64,000 nucleotides of DNA from assembly GCF_018139145.2 (NCBI RefSeq), contig NC_059500.1, positions 22,177,437 through 22,241,436 on the forward strand, in the 5' to 3' direction. Positions 12,001-24,000 of the stretch are shown piece by piece. Within the stretch, counting starts at the first letter, position 1; the number at the start of each line of letters is the position of its first letter. A program made the translations under genes and the position numbers. This DNA comes from Gymnogyps californianus (taxonomy: Eukaryota; Chordata; Aves; Accipitriformes; Cathartidae). The notes beneath the pieces are model-generated. The model was not told the origin of the DNA, did no database searches, and saw only the letters and a program-made list of their open reading frames with translations.

Positions 12001-15000
12001 TATCCCTCTCATGTACTTCATCCTATAACAAAAGGAAAAAAAAAACCAAACAGATAAACATCACAGATCCAAGACCATAACTTTACACAAACATGAACTT
12101 TTTTAAAAACTAAAATATATAATTTGCTGGTACATTACAGACACATTAAAATGTGTAAGTCTAGTTTAAGTAAGGATTTTTTTTAAAACTATCCAAAAGT
12201 CAAAAAATATTTCAAAAAGTTTTATAAAGATATCAGAGCAGACTGCACTGGTAATGCACAAGCAACACACACCTTGATTTCAGAGGTTAAAGTGAACTTC
12301 TGAAACTTTTCTAATTCTTACATTTGAATCTCATTTTCAAGATAATGGCACAAACCGCAAATCCTACAAATCTTATTTTAATAAATTCTCACTTTACAAT
12401 TGATGAACATTTAAAGAAATGTATAATACCACATAATCAGAAAAAAGTTAGATTGCTTAGATCCATTAAATCATGCACAAAGCTTATCATCAATAAAGGC
12501 ACATGACTGATTAATCATCTTTGTTTGTATTATATCATGAACGTATGAAGCAGGGACCCAAATATAACATCTTTAGGCTGAAGTCAAGAATGTATAAATA
12601 ATTCTCACACTTTTTTTCCATTTTGATAAACAGGCAGGCACCTAAAATTATCATGAATTTTTCTGTCTTCAGCAGTGGAGAACTTAATCTTGCGGTAAAC
12701 ATTCTGGTTCCACTGCCTGACCGAACATTCACATAATCATAAATTAATACACTTAAATAATTTGCTGAAAATTAGATTACTCATTATCTTGAAAACATTT
12801 GGGCAAACAAATGGACTCAAACCTGGTATTGCTAAAGCAAGTACATGATACAAGAAATTCTGACACACTCACACTGAATCGTATCTACATAAGCCTCCCT
12901 ACGGCTTTTCTGCTTTCTGACAGAGGACATTCAGAAAAATTTAGAGCTCTGTCCTCCACAACTGCATCATGATTCTAAAATTAATTATTGGTATGAACCT
13001 AAAATAAGATACTTTACAAACAAAAACCAAAACAAAAATGTACATGCTACAATAAAGACTCAGTAAGTCTTTAACGTTAATTCAGATTCTAACCAAATGA
13101 AAATACCTTAAATGCTCAGCAAATAAAGACAAAACCCTAGAATCTCATCTTCCAATTAACAAGTAATACATACTGCTCCACCTCACATGAAATACAACAG
13201 GATTCTTACCACAATAACATGGGTCACAGTTGATAGAGTGCTGTCTCCTGCCATTAGCGTGCGAAGTAGTATGCCATTAGTGCAAAATGTTAACAGTGTC
13301 TTTGGAGAAACCCTATTGAACAGTTCATAAAGATACTTCAGGTTTTTGCACCATTTAAATGCTGCCAGCTTTCCACTACTTACTGAAAATTAAAGGATTG
13401 AACAGCTGCTCACCAGAAGTGGAATTAGATTATAGTTCTCTCACCAAAGAATTCACGCATACTATTTGCTTTTAAACTACACCTGTTTCCAGAGAGTTCC
13501 TAAGGAATCTTAGTGCTTATGCTCCAAAACTTCAGACAATGGATTAATTAACAAAGTGAGATTCAAATTTATATAAATAAATAGGCAAGTGAAACAGAAT
13601 CTTGAGAACCTCTCCATGTTGTTTAATTTACTGGAAAATTCAGTGTGGATTTTGGAAAAACGGGTTCCAATTCTTCAGCATATGCTTGGATTTAATTTAC
13701 TGGAAAATTCAGTGTGGATTTTGGAAAAACAGGTTCCAATTCTTCAGCATATGCTTGGATACACTCTTTGTATTTGTCTATATGTGGTTGGCCTGGCTGG
13801 ATGCCAGGTGCCCACCAAAGCTGCTTTATCACTCCCCTCCTCAGCCAGACAGGGGAGAGAAAACACAATGCAAGGCTCGTGGGTCGAGATAAGGACAGGG
13901 AGATCACTTCACCAACTACCATCACGGGCAAAACAGACTCGACTTGGGGGAATTATTTTAATTTATTACCAATCAAATCAGAGTAGGATAATGAGAAATA
14001 AAACCAAATCCTAAAACCAGCTTCCCCCACCCCTCCCTTCTTCCCAGGCTTAACTTTACTCCTCAGTTCTCTACCTCCTCCCTCCCAGCAGCACAGGGGG
14101 ACGGGGAATGGGGGTTTGGGTCAGTTCATCACACATTGTTTCTGCCGCTCCTTCCTCCTCAGGGGAAGGAGGACTCACACTCTTCCCCTGCTCCAGCGTG
14201 GGGTCCCTCCCACGGGAGACAGTCCTTCACGAACTTCTCCAATGTGAGTCCTTCCCACGGGCTACAGTTCTTCACGAACTGCTCCAGCATGGGCCCCATC
14301 CACGGGGTGCAGTCCTTCAGGAACAGACTGCTCCAGTGTGGGTCCCCCGCGGGGTCACAAGTCCTGCCAGCAAACCTGCTCCAGCCTGGGCTCCTCTCTC
14401 CATGGGTCCACAGGCCCTGCCAGGAGCCTGCTCCAGTGCGGGCTTCCCACAGGGTCACAGCCTCCTTCGGGCATCCACCTGCTCCAGCGTGGGGTCCTCC
14501 ACGGGCTGCAGGTGGATATCTGCTCCACCATGGACCTCCATGGGCTGCAGGAGGACAGCCTGCCTCACCATGGTCTTTCCCACGGGCTGCAGGGGAATCT
14601 CTGCTCCGGCGCCTGGAGCACCTCCTCCCCCTCCTTCTTTACTGACCTTGGTGTCTGCGGAGTTGTTCCTCTCACATTCTCACTCCTCTCTCTGGCTAAA
14701 GTTGCTGTTGCGCAGGTTTTTTTCCCCTTCTTAAATATGTTATCCCAGAGGCACTACCCCCGTCACTGATGGGCTCAGCCTTGGCCAGCGGCAGGTCCGA
14801 TTTGGAGCCAGCTGGCATCGGCTCTATCGGACACAGGGGAAGCTTCTAGCAGCTTCTCACAGAAGCCACCCCTGTAGCCCCCCGCTACCAAAACCTTGCC
14901 ACGTAAACCCAATACACCATACTTGGTTGAATCACAAAGAAATTAGCTGATCCTTTTCAAATGTGTATTTCTATCCAAGTTTGGAATTCATCCCTCCTTT

Positions 15001-18000
15001 CAAAAATCCTCCTGCATATTAAATGCAAGGAACACAGTCAAAATGGAAATGCTTTACTTTACCCATCTCTACTCTTCTCTCTTCTTCAGCAGCCTTCTAG
15101 AAATCATCACTGCTGTCTAATAGTTAATAAAACTTAAAAAATTAGACTCCTGTGTTACCGTAAACACCTCCACCCCACATCTTTTTTGCCCAGAGTTGGA
15201 AATGTTGCCATCTCTCCCTTTTGCTCTTTCTCTTGAGTGAATTTATTGGTTCTTCTTAAGCAGGATTCTCTGCACTGTGTCCAGTAATTCTTCCATTTTG
15301 ATCTGACCTACGCTTTGCTCTTCTTCAGCCAGCGTAATACTTTCACACATTAATCATCCACCTTATTTGCAATTAACCTTTACTAGCTCTTTTAATCCCT
15401 TAATAGCCTTGTAAGCTTTTGTACACATACTCAAATTCTTCTTTAACTTGGCTTTGTTGTTCCAGTGCATTCATTTTCATTAGCTATGTGATATATTCAT
15501 CCATATAAGCAACATAACCAGCTATACCTTTTGCCATCTTCTCACACATATCCCAACTGCTGCCCATTCCTGGAAATCCCACTACCTACACAGTTCAAAG
15601 AATCTACAAACCGCACACAATCTTCAGACTTTCCTCCATTCCTGTTCTGCTTTAGGAACAAATTCCTCAGATGACCTAGAAATCTCTACTTTTGTATCAC
15701 TTCGTGCTTTAAACATAAAAGCTGAAACAGACTACATTTAACCCAAACTAGCTTGGTAAATAATGCTCAACTTCATCATTCACTTTCAAAATTTGCTTTT
15801 TTTCCTTTTATGTCCCCAAACAACTCTCACTATATAGCATTTGTTACAGCATGCTGGTCTTCCTACCTATCTTCAAAGCTTGCAGAACTTTTGGATCTAC
15901 ACGTCACAAGTAGGGAGAAAAAAAAGAGAGGAAAGCGTAGACTTGATCTGAAAATAAGACAAGGAATTCCACACACACACTCAAGAAGAAATCAAGAGAA
16001 AGCAGATGCAATTCACTTATATAAGACAACTTACTACATGAAACTGCAAAAACCAGGAGGAAAACTGTCCTTTTCACTCTTAAATATTCCATTACCTGAA
16101 CATATCCTACCTATACTTTACATACTGAGCTTTTACTAGGCTGTATCCCAAATATACTGCAGTTTAAATGTACACAAGACTAAAGATACCAACACAAGAT
16201 CAATTGACTTTAAGAAATATCATTAGTACCTGCTTTCTAATCGGATCTGATAACCAATTGTCTGGCCAATCTTTTCTCTTCTTTCTGCTGCCACTCTTTC
16301 AGCCACAGCAACAGCTGCCAAACGTCTTGGCTGAGTGCAAAATATACGACACGGAGTTCCATTTTTGTAACAGTCGTCAAGAAGGAACTGAGGGATCTGT
16401 AAAGAAGTGGTTTAAATTCACTTTTTAGTTTGATAAAGTCATATCTTTTTTACCACGGTGAAACAATTTAACTGCGTCTCAATATTACACAGGTTGCAAA
16501 AGGATTCACAATAGGATTATCATTGCTAATGTACTTGAAGAGGCAGAAAGGCAGCAAAAATAAATTTCTGCTTTTAAGTCTAATCTGTTTCAAAAAAGAA
16601 AGTTGAAGTGTCTCTCTCCTGCTTCAGAGAAATCTACAAAAAATACCTGTAGGTAACCTTTCATTTTAACACAATAATTATTCTACTCTAGATACAAAGA
16701 ACAGAACTAGCTTTAGAAGGAAAAGGGCTATACAAACTCATAGCTACTTTCCCTTCAATATTTTATATTATTTTAACGAAAAACTAGTATCTATCAGAAA
16801 ACTGTGCAGAACCACTTATGCTTTTAGTAAGTATCTGCTGGCTTAGTATTTCAAAAGCAAGAAACTAGAACTGTGAACTAGAACACAAGACTTTTGACTA
16901 TATAGGAAAACAAAAGCCTTAAACCTATCATAAAGAAATCTCTTATTACATAAATATTACAAAATTGGCATTAGTTTTGATCAAATACTGTTATCTTTTT
17001 TATTTCGTTAAGGAAACATACTTGAGTAGTTTTCCCTGATCCAGTCTCTCCTACAATCAAAACAACTTTATTGTCCTTTATTATTTTGACAATTTCTTCC
17101 TGTTTTTCAAAAACTGGCAGTGATTGCCTGAAGGAATCAAACTCCGATTCCCCTCTTTTCACTGGAACCTGGGGGATACCATTGTTAAGTCGTCCGCTTG
17201 TCTTGTTCACTTCTCTGTTTTCTGTGAAGAGAAGTTAACAATTTATTAGACAGACACAAAAGAAGGTCACTAAAACATTGCTTAAAAATCATACATAAAA
17301 ATGAACATTCCTGACTTTATACGCATCCCTATAGACAAAGTGACAAACCCATCACACATTTAAAAGCCATATTCATAGTGGCGCATCCTGTTACGGTGCT
17401 TGAAATAAATCTTGTTCAGAGGAGTTATTACTTTCATAGATATTTTGAACAAAACCAGACTATCCCAGTCCATTGCTCAAAGTCAAAAAAGGTCATGAAG
17501 AGCAAAAAGAAAAATAGAAACTAAACCTAAAAAAAGCAGCCTGGTGTATTTTCTTGGCCTTTGTTTCATGTTTACACATTCACACCTCCACAGTTTGCCT
17601 AGAAATATTCACTCTATAGTCAAACCTTTAAGCTATTCCAAACTGACAAGCATGTCTTCTGAGAAAAAGATAACTTTACTGTGATTCATATACCTTCTTT
17701 TACATCCTCCCTGGTCTTTTATGACCTCCTTTCAGTCAGTCTTACATAACCTAATGCTCTAGTCCATAAGATCTGTCTTAAATCATACAAATTGAACGAT
17801 GCTGTATCTAGACCCCTGGACCCACACAGCACAGTGTGACACATTAGAAAGCAATGCATAACTAGCCAAAGAACCTACGCTTCTTCAGAGGAGAATACTT
17901 CAAATTCAGTATTGTAAATGTTACTCTGTAATTCCTTAATAATTATTTTCCAGAAGAATGAAAAGCTTGGTGTAAATTCAATTATACATATTTAATGTGA

Positions 18001-21000
18001 CTAACAGAATAATATATTAAATTACTGTCTTACCAAGACAGACATAGGTTAACAGATTAAAAGAGCCAAAAACCATTCTGAAGAAGATAAATTTTACACT
18101 ATTCATTAGTTTATGCCTTAAATTCCTAAGGAACTGCTTTTCAGTACTTTTATTATAGTTTCCCTCCAATCATTAAACAATCCTATTAAACAACTGAAAC
18201 AATTGAAAAAGAAAACTAGCAAAGGAAGCACTTAAAGCATGAACCATCATAAATCAGAAATATCCAATGAAACAAGGCGTATCTATACAAGCGTTTTCTG
18301 TGCACTACACCCAGCTTTGCACACAGAAACACAACAGAACTCTTACACTTTTAACTGTTAAAACAATAAACTTGTTAAAAGCATTGTTTAAAAAAACCCA
18401 CAATATATCAGAAGTTTGTCTTCCAGTGAACTCTTTCATATCCTAGAAATCGAGAAGTCTAGAAAGTAGTCTCTTAGGGACCAAATCTATTTTAGAAGAC
18501 AACAAAAGAAAAAATAAACTTCTTACTTTATCAAGAACATGAATTTCTATGAGCAGAACAGCCAGCCTCATTTTCTCATAAGGGTGTTCTTATATAGCAG
18601 TCATGGTAACACTTCTCTCTCCAATCTCATCTCATGGAACTTGTAGGAACTCACATTTCAGAAACGTACTCCCAAATAAATTTGGTTGGAACTGGCTCAA
18701 AGACTCAAAAGTAACTTGGCACAAGAGAGACACTGGAATGTGGGTGACATGACTGCCTAAGTTCCTCATGACACTAGTTTTAAAAGACCCTATATTAATA
18801 ATTAAAAGTCAAGAAAATTAATGGGTTTGTTTTGGGGGAGCATGTCAGCTGGGACAGGAGAGGAGACAGAAAAGAAAGGGTTCTGTTTTGTGGTTGGGTT
18901 GTGGGTCATTTTGTTTTTTAAGCAGTGTTGATTCACAAGTCCATATCAGAAGACACACTGAACATACCAGATTCAACAGCACAGGCATTTCCTCGCTCCG
19001 TCTTTGGCAGAAGTTCTGTTCGTTCTTTATTTGTGACAGGAAATCTCTGAATTAAACTCCGAACAGCATGTTTCGTACTTGGAGCCAAGCAACAAGTCAT
19101 TACTGCATGTGTTAGTTCTGATCCATCCTTCTTCCTTACAGTCAGGTATCGATTTGCTCCTTTTCTGGGAGGGGGGGAAAGAAAAAAAAAAAAAGGTATT
19201 TTAGGAATAAGTAACCTACTTACCTCTATGTAATGATCTTTGACCATAATTCTTCCAAGATGGCTGTCAGATTATTTTCAAATATAATGTTGTAACTAGA
19301 AACTTCCAAATAATGTCCTATGTAGCATAATGCATGCCAAAATAACAGAAGCATCCACAATATCCACCATCAAAACCACCCTCTATTCACACAAGGTAGT
19401 GCAGCACAGACACTGCAGACTTTGGATGACTACACCCAGCACAACCTTACAGTTAGGCCTCCATAATGTAACACTGTTCTGCTACCTTTCTGTTAAAGGT
19501 CTATCACTGCATTTGCTTCCCAAAAGACAGCCAGCTCCATCACTCACTCTATCAATCAATACTGAGAGGTATGACACAAAACTCATTTCTAGACTAATTT
19601 AAGAGACTTAGAGGCTAAAAATCAACAAATAAACATAACAGACAAACAAGCAGCCTTCTGGTGATATTCCAAGCCTTAACAAAATCCAGTAAAATAAACT
19701 AGATTCCCAGGATGTTCATTATCAAAGATTTACAATGTAGAATTAGAGCCAAAACACTTAATCATAACACTGCATTTGCTCTCAGACCGAACTCTGATAT
19801 TGAAATGCAAAGAACTGTTGTAAATATGTTTGAAACTGAACTATCGTGCACCTGTGCTACAATGACATATCAACACTTTGAAAATGACTTCTCAGGATAA
19901 GAACAGAAGGTCACACTAAGAGCCCAGTGCCCCGTCCCTGGCAGGGATGGTATAGTGGTGCGTGTGTACAGGGTGCAGGTACCCAAGTGCTGGCAGGGGC
20001 AGACTTTGTGAGGAGAGGCCGGCGCTGCCCCATGCCGGACACGGACAGCTCCAACTGACCCACTGCAGGGCACAACACAGCCCCTCAGCCACAATGGTGG
20101 TGACTCTGTAATAATATATTTAAGAAAGGGAAAAACCCTGCACAGCAGCCGTGAGGGAGGACTGAGAAAAATCTGAGACACAGCCCTGCAGACACCAAGG
20201 TCAGTGAAGAAGGAGGGGGAGGAGGTGCTCCAGGTGCTGGAGGAGAGTTTCCCCGTGAAGCCCATGGAAGAGACCTCAGTGGAGCAGGTTTATCCTGAAG
20301 GAATTTCAGCCTGTGGGAGAGACCCCATGCTATTTTCTCCCCACGTCCTGTTGAAGAAGGGGAGTGACAGACCAAGCTGGCTGGGCACCTGGTAGTCGGC
20401 CAAGGTCAAGCCACCACAACATGGCTGCTTTCTAAGTTGTTGGCTTGGGTTCAGCTCCTGGGTCAATGCAAGACAACATTTCAGAATAGCAAAAATACTG
20501 AAGCTGGAACAGTACTTGAATGTGCATGTCCATGGAAAGGTTGGCAGAATTGGAAAACCAAACTGGAATGCCTCCCATGACTACGCTCCCAGTCTTTAGT
20601 AGTCTGTGTCTCAGCAACTCAGAATCACAGAACCATTGAGATTGGAAGGCACCTCTGGAGGTCACCTGGTCCAAACCCCTACTCAAGCAGGGTCACATAG
20701 AGCCAGTTGCCCAGGACCATGTCCAGACAGCTTCTGAATATCTCCAAGGAGGGAGACTCCACCACCTCTTTGGGAAACCTGTGCCAGTGCTCGGTCACCC
20801 TCACAGTGAAAAAGTGTTTCCTGATGTTCAGAGGGAACCCCCTGTGTTTCAGTCTGTGCCCATTGCCTCTGGTCCTGTCACTGGGCACCACTGAAAAGAG
20901 CCTGGCTCTGTCCTCTTTGCATCCTCCCTTCAGGTATTTATGTACATTGATAAGATGCCCCTGAGCCTTCTCTTCTCCAGGCTGAACAGTCCCAGCTCTC

Positions 21001-24000
21001 TCAGCCTTTCCTCATAGGAGAGATGCTCCAGTTCCTTCATCTTGTTGACTCTTCACTGAACTCTCTCCAGTATGTCCATGTCTCTCTCTTACTGGTGATC
21101 CCAGCACGGGACACAGCACTCCAGGTATAGCCTCACCAGTGCTGAGTAAAGGGGAAGGATCACCTCCATCGACCCGCTGGCAACTCTCCTCCCAATTGGG
21201 GGGATAAGGGGGAGCTGGAGAGACAGCCCTGATGCTGTGCAAGCACTGCTCAGCAGTAGCCAAAACACTGGTGTGTTATCAACACTGTTCTAGCTACAAG
21301 TACAAAGCACAGCACTATGAGGGCTGCTATAGGGAATGTTAACTCCAACCCAGCCAGACCCAATATAGTACACTGCTAACAATGTCTAGAGGAAAACATA
21401 CTAGCTATGAAGAGTTTATAATAAGCTTTCTGTAAGTATTCAACATATGCTTGCTTAACCCAAAGGAAAAAACTAAGGACACAAAATATTGTCCTATGGT
21501 GCCCAAGCAATAGCTTCCCTTATTTATCCACTCTATGCAACAAGTACAGATACAGTAATGAATATTAACATTAAAATTATACTCTATCTAGAAATTCAAT
21601 GATGAAAGCCAATCATGATCAAGCTTTTAAAGACTGATCATTTCAAAAGTTATTGCAAGCATAAATACTGAGGAAATCTGGGGAGCCTAACACAAGTAAA
21701 ACATTTGAATTTATTTTAAAAGGAAATTTATGTTTCTTAAATGTGTAATGCATTATTATAGTCAAAAAAAAGATACAGTTTACGTCTTCCTAGGTGACTA
21801 TTCCCTTTTTCTCAGCTGTTTAAATTGCAGTTCAACTATTCTCCAAGCTTCATGTCACCCTGAACACTCCACATTTAAAAAAAAAAAACCAACCAAACAA
21901 CAACCACACACAAAACAAAAACAGGAGGTGGTTGTCCCACTCTACACTGCGCTGGTGCGGTCCCACCTTGAGTATTGTGTGCAGTTTTGGGCACCTCAAT
22001 ATAAGAAGGACATCAAACTATGGGAGTGTGTCCAGAGGAGGGCGACCAAGGTGGTGAAAGGCCTCGAGGGCAAGACTTAGGAGGAGCAGCTGAGGTCACT
22101 CGGCTTGTTCAGCTTGGAGAAGAGAAGGCTGAGGGGTGACCTCATGGCAGTCTACAACTGCCTCAGGGGGGGCAGCGGAGGGGGAGGTGCTGATCTCCTC
22201 TCTCTGGTGACCAGCGACAGGACACCGGGAAATGGAATGGAGCTGCTTCAGGGGAAGTTCAGATTGGACATTAGGAAAAGGTTCTTCACTGAGAGGGTGA
22301 TCGGTCACTGGAACAGGCTCCCCAGGGAAGTGGTCATGGCACCAGGCCTGTCAGAGTTCAAGGAGTGTCTGGACAATGCTCTTAGTCATATGGTTTAGTT
22401 TTACGTAGTCCTGCGAGGAGCAGGGAGTTGGACTTGATGATCCTTATGGGTCCCTTCCAACTAGAGATATTCTGTTCTATGAAAACCACCACCAAAAATA
22501 CCACAGAATCTCCTAGGAAGCTGCTCAGAGACATTTACAAAGCTCTACAAAGAATCAACAAGGATTCAAGCAGGGTTTACCAGCTACAGTTAAGCACAGG
22601 CACCATACAACCCAAGCATGTTCCTGCTAAGCATCTGCACACATCTGACAAGCCTTTTTAACACTCCATGTTCCCAAAATGAGACGGAAAGATTCGCAAG
22701 TTTGGCCAAATTTATTGTCTCAGGCATCTGTGGCAAAAATCAGCTATACCACTCGCGAGACTGGAACCACATTGGAAGCATAACTTGACTTGGACAGCAC
22801 TATGCTTGAATAAGATCTTCTGAAACCAAGCTACACGTTATCAGTGCTCAACAGCACTTACTCCCTAAGCAAGTAGAGATCAGAGAACTAGCATTTTACA
22901 CTACTTTTGCAAGAATAATGAAGTATCCCCAAAAATGAGGAACAGTAAATGCTGCTACAGTTTTACAACAGTCTACACACAGACATTATACATGACACTC
23001 ATCTATCTGGGGTTTTCCCATAACTTTCCCTTTCCTGTTACTTTGCCACCTGAACTCCCAAGGGAACCGGATTCTCAGCTTTCATGCAAGCTCATCGGGT
23101 CAATGAACATGGGTTTTCTCTTCAAAAGATCAGAGCAGGGTAAGAGAAAGAAACATCATCACACCTGTGTATGAATGCTCTTCTCCTGCACTTCTCAACA
23201 GAAGCACTCTTTTGGACATGCTACACTAGGCTACGTTTTATCTGTCAAGGTATGAAATTCTATGCAAAACCCTTGGGCACACAATAGTGCATGAAAAACA
23301 AAACAGATCTTGGTGAGAAGTCTTTTTTATGGACCCATGAAAACCACAAAACAGTACAATGGCAAGCTACCTCAAACTAAGCACGTCACAAGTTTTTTTA
23401 AGTAAACATAAAGCAAAGTACAAATATACTTATTTTTATCTTACTTTTTAAACTTTTTTCTCTAGTACTATTCCCTGCAACAGTGCAGGATACGCTAGAA
23501 ACACAGATCATTTTAACGCTAGTCATGAAATTCCATACATTTGCACCAAAAAAAGAAAAAAAAAATAAAAATCAGACTCCAACTTACCCTTTACTTTTAG
23601 ATATCAGTCCAAGAGACTGACAGAGCCGGTGAACAAACGCTCTTTCAGTACTAGTGAAAGAAGAAGGAAATTCCATTTCTAGAAAGATAATAAAGCAAAC
23701 ATAACAACACAACACACAGTACTCCTGACATATTACCTGAACGTTACGAGTTTTTCAATCCCCAAACCTATCACGCTCTCCCGTGAACAATGGGACTAAT
23801 GGCAGTGCTGTATCTTCATACCTGTAAGCGATGCAGGGTTCCCAAGCAAGCCATCTTATTCGTGCAGAAAGGCGCTGAGGAGAGGCTTCTACCGGTGAAC
23901 CGATGAAGAGCCTCGGGGCCTAGACGTCTGCCACCCCCACCCGGGGCTTCGCCTCCCCGCGCCGGCCCAGGCCAGGTGCTCGCAGCCGCCCCGGCTCCCC

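Larger units (their letters stand above)
14917..18967. other. YTHDC2 intron 5 remainder, introns 4 and 3
   Basis: Apart from exons 5 and 4, the rest of intron 5 (to 16229), intron 4 (16397-17021) and intron 3 (17222-18967) contain no recognised repeat. The 128-codon frame at 15753-16139 has no protein-like features. Confidence 0.55.

Noticed and set aside
13589..14014. 141-codon plus frame with an internal 23-residue repeat
   Set aside because: The repeat is simply the 69-bp DNA duplication, and the rest is antisense LTR.
14108..14769. Three overlapping plus frames of 143-208 codons
   Set aside because: They are antisense to the LTR and created by the 45-bp minisatellite.
22105..22398. 97-codon plus frame as a host gene
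   Set aside because: It is the C-terminal tail of CR1 ORF2 in a truncated LINE.
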